The position numbers and the translations under genes are program-made. This document shows, piece after piece, positions 48,926-60,189 of a stretch of 64,000 nucleotides of DNA. The notes under the pieces are model-generated. The model was given only the letters and a program-made list of their open reading frames with translations, did not search any database and had not been told where the DNA came from. Origin of the DNA: Lantana camara. Its lineage: Eukaryota; Streptophyta; Magnoliopsida; Lamiales; Verbenaceae. The stretch spans positions 20,640,001 through 20,704,000 of the forward strand of contig CM074864.1 in assembly GCA_037501455.1 (NCBI GenBank). Direction: 5' to 3'. Numbering within the stretch: the stretch's first letter is position 1; each line of letters opens with the position of its first letter.

Positions 48926-50830
48926 TCTTAGGTGGTATCAGAGCCCGGTTGCAAAACCGCGGTTCTAGCGTCGTGTCGTGTCAAGTCTAGGTCGAACGAC
49001 ATAGAATTAATTGATAACTTGCGAGTCTTGCATCTTATTTGGTACTACTTGAACTTATTTGAATTATTTGAACTTACCTGAACATCCTTGAGCTACTTGA
49101 TGACTTGTGCATGGTATTTATTTATGTTACTACTTGATGATTAATTGACCTTCTATGACTTGGAATTTATATGTTTAATGTGTTTTACTTTAACTTAGTT
49201 GGATTAATTGTTGCATTTTGTATCAAATATGTGTTTAAATGCTAATTATTATGTGTCATATGCAATCACTAACCTCATGCATTTATAATTGAGACAAGTT
49301 GTGATTATAGGTTATAAAGATCATGTCAACCCACGGCCAATTTCTATGACAACCTCAGATTACCGCAAGCTCCTTTCACTTGCTTTGAAGTTGTAAGGAA
49401 TGCACCGGGGAACTTCATACAAGAATTCAAGAGTCATGGATGGCTCTAATTGGGTTATACTTCAAGCGTTAAGATTCGGGAATAGAATCATCGAAGGTGG
49501 GAGTAACTTACGAGCTCTAATGAAGTGGTAGATATTTAACGGGACAGTGGTAGGGTGTGATGTCTACAACTTGCAAGGTCAACACTCACACGCCTATATT
49601 GCAAAAGTCTTTTCAACGGGAATCTGTAGGATCATTTCTTTCAAGGGCAAAGTGAAGAAAATCTCGAAAGTGTTTTAAGATTCGAGGTTCAGATGTGTAA
49701 ACAAGTGAGGATCTTGGGATAGGATTTGGATCAACTTGGAAAATTAAGTTGGGAAGTAACTCAAATGATTCGGGTCGAGGTCAAAATTTGGGAATTAAGT
49801 TGGAAATAAATCGAGACATTTGGGACCTTAGGATAGGATTTGGATCAACTTGGAAAATTAAGAAATTGACCGATTTTGGGCTTAGGCAAATAACAAATGG
49901 GAAGGATTGAACAACGAGGTAATGGATGTGGATCCACAAGAATTGAAATATTTTGAATTTCGGGTTAAGAAAGAATTCGGATGGGAAGAGTTAAAGAGAG
50001 CGACTATTATGGTGACTCCAAGTTCATGGTAAGTTAAAGTATTAAAGATTCTATCTTTGGTCGGATTGAGTCTATTTTCATATCCAAGCTAATTGTCGTG
50101 ACGAGCGGTTGAATTAGAAGATCTGAAGCAACAAGGGAATTGGTAAAGAAAGGCCATGAGCTTATAGAGGGAAATTAGGCGTTCAACGGGTAAAGCAATC
50201 GGAAGGTGAACTCATTCCACTACTCGAATTCATAAGGAATAAATCGAGGAAGCTTTATTCAAAGTCACAACTAGGGGGAGAATAGGACAACCTTTGGAGA
50301 TTAATTCCTCTAGAAAAGTTAAGACACCAACTCCATGAGTATAGAAGAATTTGAATTCAAGAATCGCAATCCCGGACCATAGAATTATACAAGTCGACGC
50401 AAGGAAGTTTTGATTAAGGAAATACTTAAGGTGAAGGTTCGGGCACCACTTAGAGATCAATAATGGGGAAAGAGTTGGGTTCGAGAAATGTCGATTTCGA
50501 GCCGTGGATAGTTACAAGTTAATGCTAGAGAGTTCTAAAGAATTGGAAGATCGTGGGTAACAAAGGAATAACCAACAAATTCGAGGCAAGCTCGTAATTC
50601 AACAAACATGGAACGAGTGCCAAGCTAAACGATGTAACTATGGTGACAGGTTCAATGCATCCATAAGCACGTGCATCATACGCTACTTTAAATTGTTTAA
50701 ATTTCTTTATTTATATGCACATTCCTAATTAAGCTTAATTGTTCCTGTATGTGGAATTTTATTATTTACAAGTGTGTTACGTGCATTGGCATATTAATCC
50801 AACATGCATATTCAGTGTCTTGATTACAGG

Positions 50831-51620
50831 ATGCCTCGAGGTCATCCTCATTGTGATCGTCCTCCTAGTGTTCCCCCACATCTGTCCCCTCTGGTTCAAC
50901 CTCAGGATTTTTTCGATTCCTTGGTTCGTTTTGTTGATCAGAAGATAAAAGAGTATGTTTCTTCAGCACCACCAACTATATCACCACAACCGGCTCAGAT
51001 TTCTATCATATTCAAGGAGTTCCGGAGCAAGCAAATCCCGAAGTTCTTTGATGGGAGTGATATCCAAACCGAGCCATGGCTCAAGAAAGGTGATAGAGTT
51101 TGGGAACTTATCCCGTGCGATTCTCAAGAGAACGTTCGATGCACCACCCCTTGGAATACGAGGAGGCCTAATCCTCAACTCGGACAGGCTTCAGGTTCAG
51201 AATTAGGGCAGAGTTCTAGCAAAGGAAAGCGATCTATCTCTTACCATACAACGTCACTTCAGAAAGGATCTCAAAGGAAGAAGAAGAATCGATTAACTGG
51301 ATCGGGTTGGGGAGCTTTACGTACCTCGGCTTCAACAACACCTTTTGGGAAGCCTCTTTGCTTATTGTGGACGTGACAACCACACTTATGAGGCTTGTAG
51401 GAAACGTTTGAACTTATATATGCGATGCGGGAGCAATGAGCACCAAGTAAACACGTGCCCAAAGCGACGAGAATTGTCTACCGGGGGTGAGAGGCCACTA
51501 GTTCATGCTTGTGCGTGTAATCTAGCGAGAGAGGTGCATGATGTAAACGCGGATCCGAACGTGATAGCAGAAGGTATCCATTACACGCATGACACAATCA
51601 GTGGTGAACGGTACACTTAA
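50831..51620 (+). pseudogene. gag: Gag remnant, second interior (core deleted, frameshift)
   Basis: Same gag remnant as at 45092, with the same core deletion. Here the stops found in the first copy are absent (TGG and CAG at those places), but two bases are missing in the first zinc knuckle (about 51359), shifting the frame. The second knuckle (CMRCGSNEHQVNTC) is then read in another frame to the stop at 51620. The two copies thus died in different ways after sharing one deletion. Confidence 0.85.
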
Positions 51621-52056
51621 CCATGCATACCACGAGCATCATGGATTTCATTATTGTTGATGTAGTTCCTTGTTAGTTATAGATTGCCTGTTTATGAGTG
51701 GTAATTGATGAGCTAGCATGACCTTACTTGCCTATGTGATAAGTATGCGAATGTTTATATAATTATTCCCTTGCATTGTTTTCCCATTTCTTGTTTGAGA
51801 GACGGGGTTCTCTCATTTCTTGTTTGAGAGACGGGGTTCTCTCATTTCTTATTTGAGAGAACGGGTTCTCTCATTTCTTGTTTGAGAGATGGGGTTCTCT
51901 CATTTCTTGTGGAGAGACGGGGTGCTCTCATTTCGTGATAGGGAGACGGAGCTCTCTCATTACTTGTCTAAGAGACCGGGCGCTCTTGTTGTTTGTGCAT
52001 CATTTTGAAACTCGACAGTGTACTTTTAAGGGGAGGAGGGGGGGGGGGGGGGGAAT

Positions 52057-54729
52057 TATAACGCCCCGTTTTTCCTATGTGCAATATGTGATAATTTATA
52101 TACATTGCATAACCTTAGATGCACTATATTTTCTATGAACTTATATGAAATAATTGTTAACGTGAGAAATTACGTGAATTATTTGACAAATGTGGTTTAA
52201 TCGCCTAATTGCCCTTAAGTGATCATTTCTTAAATTGGTGGACTTAATTGCATTAACTTTGCTTGGGACTTAAATGACCATTTTCCATGAGTGTGAACCT
52301 AATTGCATGACTTATGATTTGGAGGGATTAAATTGCAATTTGTGCCTAGTCATATAATATATAGCATATATCACTTTATTGCATACAAACATATACACAC
52401 ATGATCCCTCCTCTCTCTCGCTCATCCCGATCCGAAAACCCCAAGGAGAAGAAGTGGATTTCATCATTTTCAAGCTTGAATTCAAGGGAAAATTGCATAT
52501 TTTGGAGCATCAACATCATCACTTCATTACATCTCTTCTTTCTTTCCTTAAGGTAGAGTTGGAGATATTATTGAGTTCTTGATTTATATATGATGTAGGG
52601 TTTGAGAATTTGGATATGGTTTCTTGTTTAATTGTGATTAGAAGCATGACTTGGATATCTATACTTGAAACTTGCATGAATTCTTGAATAATATGAAGGT
52701 GGGATGTCATATTATGTAGGGTTTGGTTGAGGAATTCTTGATGATCTATGCATGTTTCCATAGATTAATTGTTACCTAAATGATGTCTCCAAGTTATATG
52801 CATGATATATGATTGTTTTGGAGCATTTTGGTTGAGTTTGCTTTGGGTTTTGATCCCCTTTCCTCCCTCCAAGAACAAGCCCCTGTTTTGCCCCTTTTTC
52901 CAGCCCTGGAAGGGTACCCGGGCGAGTACTTTTTTGCCGAAAAGCTTCTGGACAGCTTTACCCGGTCGGGGAACTTTTCCCTTGAATTTTACCCGGCCAG
53001 GTACTCCCTCATCCGAACTCCAAATGACCTGATTTTTAAACCGTTGGAAACCTCTTGAAGTCTAAAACAACCTAAAATTGGAATCATCTCAATATCTTTT
53101 CTAGTTTGTGAGATATTATCAATTCTTTTTGGTGTCGCTACTTTGCCGACAAACTGCATTCACCCAACTTCAAGGTTAGGCCATTTTCTCCTCGCTTTGA
53201 ACTAGAAAACGAACCATATATGCTCGAAAAGCCCTATGTGTCTAGTTTCATTTACAATAATCAAAACTTTATTTCAACTTCTATATCTCAAGATATTCCA
53301 ATTTTCCTACAGCCTACGCATTTCCTAAAATTGTCCGTTTTTGCCAAACTTCACCAAAACCTCTCTTATTGCATTCCTTTCACTCTCTTGGCTCCCTTAT
53401 GTGAATCATATGATATATATACTTGTTTAATTGATAATTATGGTCCTACTTGACATTCCTTAAGTGTTACTGAATGACTTATTGATCATGACTTTGCCGT
53501 GCGTCATAAATGGTTCATACAAGTCGTGTCTCACGAACACTTGGCCCTTTTACACAAATTGTCTTCCCGTTGACGAGGAGCAAGCTTCATAGTTGTACCT
53601 TGTTAATTGTCGGCACAGGTGAGGTTTAATTTCTAGATATATAGAACCCATATAACCCTATGTGACGTTTAAGCCAAAATGTATCTATATATCTATAGTT
53701 TTCCAAAACTCTATTGATTTTCAATTGGTTTCACAGATCGAACGGATTGATTGATTGATTGATTGATGTTTTGGCGAGAATGAATGAATGAATGTTGAAT
53801 GGGGCCCAGGAGGTGTGGGTCAGGGGGACCCGGGACGACCATAGGGGTCGCCGGTTAACCTTGTGATCACTCTCCACATGATTGATAGGACTAACCCGGA
53901 ACCCACCAGGAGGTTTGGTTGGGTGATGGGAACCTGAGGGTTTGAGTGTTCGCGCTCCCCTCGTCTGATTGGATGGTTCGGGCCGATCACCCGGCCATCA
54001 CCGGAGGAAGAAGGGAATTGAAACTGCTTATTGCGCACTATAATAACTTGCATGCTCACTTAACCATTGATAATCTAAATATTGGTAATGTTCACTGTCG
54101 GAGTAAGGTTGGAGAATTTCCCTCACTCGCCGGGCCACTGATTGAATTGAAGTGATGATGGTTATATTGTTAAATTGATTAGTTGTAATCTCGGGCGAGT
54201 TGTATTTTATTATTGAACTTATATTGCTTCCTTTTATAAAACCTTACTCGAGACTATGACTTGCATGGTAATTGCGCTAATATTTATTTATAAACCCCTC
54301 GCTCAGTCTTTCATAGACTGACATCTCACCTTTTCAGTTTTGCAGGTTTAGTGCTCGGCGGGAGTTGGTCTTTATTTTGGGTCTAGCACTTGTTTTCTTC
54401 ATTTTCTTGTACATTAATGATGCGCATATCGATTGTTATAGCAGTTGGTACTTATGTATGTTAAGCTTTGGTTTTTAGAAGGATTGAATTGTATATGTAA
54501 GTAATGAAGTTGAACTTGAAGGGTGATAATGAAATGCGTGTACCTTATGCTTTCGTTTTATTTTTATGGACGTTGGTATTAAATGAGGGTTAGTCCCGCC
54601 TAGCTAGAGTGTTGTTTTTTTTATTGTCACCTGTTCGCTATAGGTTCGTTCATGTACGGACTAACCATTTCGTATGTAGATCGACTTATAGTGCGGGGGG
54701 TGTGGCATCTCGGCGTTCCGGGTGCTACA
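52057..54729 (+). repeat. LTR 3 of the tandem gypsy element
   Basis: 2,673 bases. Its first bases are TATAACGCC, a TG to TA change of the conserved terminus; it ends in the normal GGGTGCTACA. Confidence 0.92.
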
Positions 54730-54840
54730 TCACCCTTCCAATTACGCATTACTACAGTTTCATTGGACACTTCACCCTTCCAAGTACACATTATTACAGT
54801 TTCACTTGACAAATCACCCTTTCAATTATGCATTATTATA
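54730..54840 (-). repeat. 39-bp minisatellite, distal part of the right arm
   Basis: Continuation of 39809-40496 on the far side of the gypsy insertion, starting with the duplicated tcacc. The sequence to 55041 after it is unremarkable and leads into the transposase gene. Confidence 0.9.
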
Positions 54841-55041
54841 GTCATTCACCATACAACACAAAAAAACAAAGACAAGATAGACCTCTTCCAAAGACATATC
54901 ATCCTGCCAGGTCCATCATCAAGCCAAAATGGCAAGCATCCACTGAAATCTAGGCCAATCTTCAGTTTCTGTGCGAAAACAAATCATATAAACGTGATTA
55001 GGATCCAGAATTAAACAACATACCCAACAACATACAAACAG

Positions 55042-57316
55042 TCAATTTGACACAGGGCCCCTGCATGTTCTCTTGTTATGCTTAGGCCTTTTACATGATG
55101 AGCATACTGTAACAGCTTTGACGACCTGCGTTGGGAACCTATTCCTCTTCGGTCGACCAGACTGAGGCCTCACATCTGGAGGCATGATCTGAACCTCGAC
55201 ATTTGAGACCATATCAGTATTTGGTACAGGGAAAATAATGTTTTCATATGCTTTTTTATACGTTTCAACTGAATAAGCATCATCACAAAAATCGTATACC
55301 GACCACCCTTTCTTGTTAATGCATGCACAATCATGTTTGCAGGGGAGCTTCAAGATCTGCCAGTAATTAGAAGAACATTCCCGCTTGCCAAGGTCTACTG
55401 TGTGTCGGAATTCCCCTTCATTCACCTCAAATGTCACTGAGTTGGCTCGCACAACATCCAAGCTCCTCCCAACTTCAAATTCAGCCTTGACCATCACCTC
55501 TATATCCATACAAAGGTGCGTTTGCCATTCATGACTTTGCTCCCTTCTATTGCACATCATGGTCATTATCTGCTGCCTAATCCGGTCAATCAAAGCAACA
55601 ATTGGGAGGGATCTCGCATCCTTCACCCAACTGTTCCAACACTCTGCAATATTGTTGTTGATGATACCAGATCGATTATCGGTAAATAATGAATTAGCCC
55701 AGTTTTCCGGAGCGGAGTTATTTAAGAAATCTGCGGCCAATGGCATTGCTTTAAGGATTTTGTTGATGTGCAGGGAGTACTCAACCCTGGTAGGAGCATA
55801 TGCTGCTGCATTGAACACATTGGTCCAATGTTTTTTGTTCAGTTTGGGATCATGCTTCCTAAGGACCTGCGATAATGACAACCAACATCCACTTTATTAT
55901 CAAGAAAAGGAGCATACATATCAACTCATCACACTAATCAGTAAACAAATACCTGAGTTCTGAAGTTATCCACCAAATGTCTGAGGCAGAATGCATGTTG
56001 GTAGCCTGGAAATACCCTTGGCGCATGCGTAACAAGTCCCAGGTGCCTGTCGGAGAAGAATGTGTACTGTCTAAAATCACAAAGCACAGGCTGACTTTCA
56101 AGAGCATGTCTCAACTTTTGGTAAAAAAATTCCCAATTCTCTTCATTCTTTGAGTCAACGACAGCGTATGCTATTGTAAACAACTGATTGTTCCCATCCT
56201 TCGCTGTCGCACAAAGAAAATGACCTTTGAATTTGCTCTTGATATGAGTGCCATCAAGGAAAACTATTTTCCTACAACCTCTAAGAAATCCTACCAAACA
56301 AGCATTCAAAGCCATAAACAAGCGCTTAAACCTGTTATCCGGTTGTTTTGTCTCCAAATCACAAATGCTGCCCGGATTCGAACGTCTCACAACATCCACA
56401 TACCAATGGAGTCGGTTATAAGACCCAACATCAGAACCATGGATTTTATGTAGTGCTATCTCCTTGCCCAGCTAGGCAGTATGGTATGGAATTTCCACAT
56501 TGTGCTCGTTCCGGGTATAAGAATCTATATCTTTCTGTTTGTATTTAGGATTTGCCATGATATGGGCCTTCATCACACCCGCAACCCAATTTGAATCGGC
56601 ATTGGGGTGTGACCGTCAACATTTAACTTTCTTATAGCAAACTCGCCGTCTCTCCTACAATAAGAGGCATAAAACCTCCAGTTGCAGTTCTCATCCGGGC
56701 AAGTAGCTATAATCTTATCAGTATCATTCTTCATATATTTAAACTTTCGATTCACTGCAATGTGACAATTTTTTAAATGAAACCTACAGTCATTAGCATC
56801 CTTAAAGGACTGTCCAACGCGACGGATGCAACGACTCCAGGATTCATTGTTGTTGGAATTATGAACGACTAGGGCTTGATTGGTCGAGGTCATTCCCTGG
56901 TCATCCCTTTTCAAATAAGACACAAGCCAAACGAATAACGCATCACATATGCATCACAATCCCAAATCGGCCATATAACAGAGCAAATTAAAATATAGGG
57001 ACCACCTTCTCTGAGATGAACTTGAAGATGGCTGAATTGCTCTCAACTTCGCAATGTGTTGTTTTGCTAGAACATGCACTGCCACCATACTCTCAACATC
57101 TTGATCTTTCTTCGAAGTAATCCATGATTCATCTTCCATATGGGCAGCCTTGTACTGCACTACATATGTATCACAATCGAACGCAGGCCAATGGGTCTCA
57201 ATCTCCGAAAACACTCTTGCTAGCGTATCGCTCTCCCGAAGTTGAAAGACATGATCTTCGCCTTCAAAAAATACACTACACCAAATCGAACAAGTCACCA
57301 AGCTGCCGGAATCCAT
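55042..57316 (-). pseudogene. mudrA-type MULE transposase, inactivated
   Basis: Three exons (57316-57006, 56906-55953, 55866-55042) with GT-AG junctions, about 695 residues. An N-terminal PB1-like region starts MDSGSLVTCSIWC. The MuDR zinc-binding domain follows, with FHLKNCHIAVNRKFKY and CPDENCNWRFYASY. The MULE DDE domain has FLDGTHIKSKFKGHFLCA (first Asp) and FFSDRHLGLV (second Asp), and IINNNIAECWNSW probably contains the Glu. A SWIM finger reads CSSNYWQILKLPCKH, lacking the second Cys of the usual CxC, and the tail ends GRPKRNRFP with a CSSCKRPKHNKRTC knuckle. A one-base frameshift near 56605 and a TAG (56472-56474), where a conserved Trp is expected, inactivate it. Confidence 0.9.
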
Positions 57317-57535
57317 CTTCCCAGATTGGGTTTTCTTGATTTCGTATCAAACAAGTGGTGTCCGCTTCGGTTATCAAATCAAAATACCAATAGCAACAAT
57401 TGGGGATGCTATGATAATAGGCTTATGGCTGCGACGGCGGGGACGGGGGTGGCGGTGGACTCAGAATCGCGGAAAGAATCAGAGGGAGTTTAGTTGCAAG
57501 GTGATGAATCAATCGTGTATGTATCAGAGTAAAAC

Positions 57536-57673
57536 TTGAGGGTAAAGTAGTCTTTTAAGGTGTTTGGGGGGTTTACAAAAAATATGTGCTATATTGGTGA
57601 TCACAAATGAAGAATTTTCAAATTAGGGGGTTTCGGATAACTAACATAATTAGTCCTGTTTAATAATTCCCCC
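57536..57673. repeat. Right terminal inverted repeat of the MULE
   Basis: Ends ...aataattccccc before the duplicated ttaataaat. It matches the left TIR in reverse. The transposase start codon is 220 bases inside it. Confidence 0.75.
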
Positions 57674-57682
57674 TTAATAAAT

Positions 57683-57829
57683 TACTCATAGAAGTATTTT
57701 GAAATTATCAAAATACGACAGAGTTCGGAAAAGGTACACATGTATTCCCCGGTTATAGGGTGGTTTGTGGAATTTTAAATACTTTTAGGAATTATGTGTA
57801 ATTTCCTTAGAATTTAGGGATATCAAGTG
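57683..57829. other. Host sequence right of the MULE
   Basis: Short AT-rich stretch that was continuous with 36000-36232, the MORF8-like upstream region, before the MULE inserted. Confidence 0.5.
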
Positions 57830-58730
57830 TTTTTTTTTTTTTTTTTTTGTCAGTGGGTGAGAACATAAAAACAACTAACTACTCTCTTCAACTATCAAAT
57901 GACGCAAGCTCCCAGGAGGGGGAGCACCCCCCCTCCCCATATTCCATGCTCCAACCATTAATATCATGGCCTTCTTTAGCTAACCAATCCGCACATTCAT
58001 TCCCCTCTCTCCAAATATGCTTGATCGTAACCTGACAAGGTTTTCTAAGAAGTTCTTGAAAATCCTCCAAAATATGGCCAAGGTAGTGTTCTTCCATATT
58101 CGTGTTTTGGAGCAAACTCAGCACCACTTTGGAGTCTAATTCCACCTTAATTTTGGTGACCTCATCTTCCATGCTATGCTGAGACCCTCCCTAAGGCCAA
58201 CGAGCTCCGTCTCTGTTATTGTTTTTTCTCCCAAGTTCGAGGACAAACCCGTTATCCATTTTCCCCAATCATCACGGATAATCCCTCCTGTCGCCGTTTT
58301 TTTACTTATCTCTCATAACACTACCATCACTATTAAGTTTTCACCATTCCTTCTTTGGTTTCTTCCAGCCTATAATTTCTCGCAGTCTACCCTTTTTCAT
58401 TTGGTTCGCCTGGTATGCCGACTGTATATCCTTTGCGAGCATTTTAATGAGTTGAATAATGGTTCTAACATTCTCTTTTTCATTGTTGAAAACCTTCTTG
58501 TTCGCTTTTCATATGTACCAGACCGTCGCTATGAATATTGTGCTCCAATTACAACTCTGCACGACGATGTTACGAAAATTACTTTTGCAGTTGACCAAGA
58601 TCCAATTCTCCATGTCTTGATTTAGGAACTCAATAAATTCCGTTCCTGCAATTAAAAATTCATTGGCCCTTGCAATTTCCAAATCCAACTCCAATTACCC
58701 TCCCCGACTCCATCTCGTTGTTGCTCTTTA
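57830..58730 (-). mobile_element. LINE-like retroelement, 3' end only
   Basis: A run of about 20 T (57830-57849) is the poly-A tail of a minus-strand insert, and the coding remnant 57888-58694 stands directly before it. 5'-truncated insertion with a poly-A tail is typical of LINE retrotransposition. No target duplication was identified, and the left limit of the element near 58730 is uncertain. Confidence 0.6.
57888..58694 (-). pseudogene. RNase H-like C-terminal part of a LINE polyprotein
   Basis: Reading on the minus strand: IFIATVWYIWKANKKVFNNE, IIQLIKMLAKDIQSAY, WKKPKKEW, a TGA where Trp is usual, then KLNSDGS. After a frameshift come GGIIRDDWGKWITG, TETELVGLREGLSIAW, KVELDSKVVLSLL and IWREGNECADWLAKEG. 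This is the plant RVT_3-type RNase H with catalytic Asp (SDGS), Glu (TETEL), Asp (ELDS) and Asp (CADWLA) all still present. The upstream WYIWK motif is the zf-RVT region usually fused to it. The intact family degrades RNA in RNA:DNA hybrids during reverse transcription. A free-standing host RNase H-like gene is less likely given the poly-A tail. Confidence 0.75.
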
Positions 58731-59400
58731 AAAAGTGCTTCGTAGGCTGTTTTGCAAGAATAAATACCATAATTTTGCGAAGAGAATTAAGTATTAACAT
58801 AATCAAGACAAATTTGTTGACAAATTTCATACAATTTTACTGCGATATATATTAATATAAATAATTACTATACAATAAGCAGAAGCATATTATAAACTAG
58901 ATAATTGGCCACCGTGCCTCGGTAAAGGGGCGTCAAGCTAAATTATCAAAAGAACGCATTTCGTTAAGGATTGAACCTGAAAAATAATATTATCTTGGAA
59001 GAACAAATCACTGTAAAGCGAACATAACACCATAATATTTATCGTACAAAAGCTCTCATCTAATTTGAGATGTGTTACATATTAAAATGTAGCATCATAA
59101 TATTTAATTTAAATCTATGAAAATTAAATTCTTTATATTTCTTGTAAAAAGCTCATTTTGTTCTTCAATTGAAGATGTTGAACAGTGAGAAAAAGGCCAA
59201 CATTGCCCACCTTGTAAGGGCAAAAAAGTTGGGATTTCTTTGAGCAATCATCTCATTAATTGTGCAATATAACTGTAATTAAATTGGACAACAAAATAAA
59301 ACCTCGACTCTTGATTGGATTTATTCTTGAAATGTCTAACCAAATTTTGATAGGATTCCACAAATTAGTAGCTCCTCCAGGACAGGACATTTTGAAATCA
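58731..59400. other. AT-rich sequence with left copy of a local duplication
   Basis: No gene. Bases about 59110-59400 resemble 60190-60530 in the same orientation (shared phrases gaaaattaaattct, cttcaattgaagatgttga, ttgggatttctttgag and acaaattagtagctcctcc). See the F-box pseudogene between the copies. Confidence 0.6.
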
Positions 59401-59401
59401 A

Positions 59402-59915
59402 CTAAGAAATGTTTTGATTAGACCCATACCTAATGAAATAAAACTTAAACTTTTTGAGGCTGGGAAAAGACATGACATTAAGACATAGGATTGCTCCAGC
59501 ATATCTAAGAGACAATTCTACGAGGGCTTCACATCTAAACAGAGATTGAGAAATTGTGACGAACAACAACATCCAACCATATCTGGAGTTGATAGTCACT
59601 ACAACTATTGTAATGGAGGAGAAACCTAGTCAACTCTTGTGCATCATTCTCAATCAAAAACTTATAAATCATATAAGATAGTATCGTTTTAGACTTGTAC
59701 TTGTAAAAGTCAAATTCCATCGTTGAGACTTTGGTGAAGACATGTCTGCATCTCTTCGATAGGACGTAAGTTGCTACCAACTTCTAGGTGGAAAGAAAAG
59801 ACAACACCTGATCCAGCATCAAGTCGGGTAAGTCACTCACTTGGTCGATCTGTTCATTCTGCTCTTCCTGATTCTTTATTCTCCATATTCTGCTCTTCCT
59901 CAGTTGCCGCCATGG
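59402..59915 (-). pseudogene. F-box protein (FBD/LRR type) pseudogene
   Basis: From ATG at 59915 on the minus strand: MAATEEEQNMENKESGRAE, then a one-base frameshift into an F-box, DLPDLMLDQVLSFLST, a TAG, and KLVATYVLSKRCRHVFTKV, the usual end of plant F-box motifs (SKRWR-like). A segment MEFDFYKY and QLQIWLDVVVRHN follows, then after another shift LFRCEALVELSL and FPSLKKFKF, which match the leucine-rich part of F-box/FBD proteins. The protein is far shorter than the usual about 400 residues, so most LRR and FBD parts are gone. Active members are substrate adaptors of SCF ubiquitin ligases. Confidence 0.78.
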
Positions 59916-60189
59916 AAAGGGAAAGGATTTCTGATTCAAAGTATTTACTAAGGTTTTGAGGAAAGTAAGCTATGAATGAAGTTGGTTTATCAATTGCATT
60001 CGGGTCATGAGAAATAGGCGAAAATGGCGCTGGGTTTTCACCGGAAAAATGAATGTGTGTACAACCATTTTTAATTTTTGAAAAAATATAAAATGCAATA
60101 TTGATTATTTTATAGTTGTAATAAATAACACTAACTAAAAATTTTCTGCACACTCCATGCATGTACAACAAAATAATTATTATTTTATT

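Larger units (their letters stand above)
40497..54729 (+). mobile_element. Gag-only gypsy element in a three-LTR tandem array
   Basis: Order: LTR 40497-43185, interior 43186-46255, LTR 46256-48925, interior 48926-52056, LTR 52057-54729. A perfect tcacc duplication (40492-40496 and 54730-54734) is present only at the outer ends, so this is one insertion that later gained a unit, not two insertions. Each interior has a primer site, about 1.9 kb of leader, a deleted gag, the gagacggggttctctcat repeats and a G-rich polypurine tract. No pol genes. It belongs to the same broad family as 7029-14028, judging by LTR ends, primer site and gag. Confidence 0.92.
36242..57673. mobile_element. Mutator-like element (MULE) with two convergent genes
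   Basis: The 9-bp target duplication ttaataaat (36233-36241 and 57674-57682) is perfect, and about 140-bp terminal inverted repeats align (36242-36385 and 57536-57673, sharing phrases such as ccccccaatttgaaa and acatattttttt). The left half has a + strand Ulp1/DUF1985-like gene; the right half a minus-strand mudrA-type transposase. The genes point toward each other, as mudrA and mudrB do in maize MuDR. Oppositely oriented 39-bp repeat arrays separate them. A 14.2-kb gypsy insertion inflates the element to 21.4 kb; the MULE itself is about 7.2 kb. Confidence 0.85.

Noticed and set aside
58176..58625. 149-codon plus-strand frame
   Set aside because: It is antisense to the RNase H remnant, whose motifs are convincing on the minus strand.
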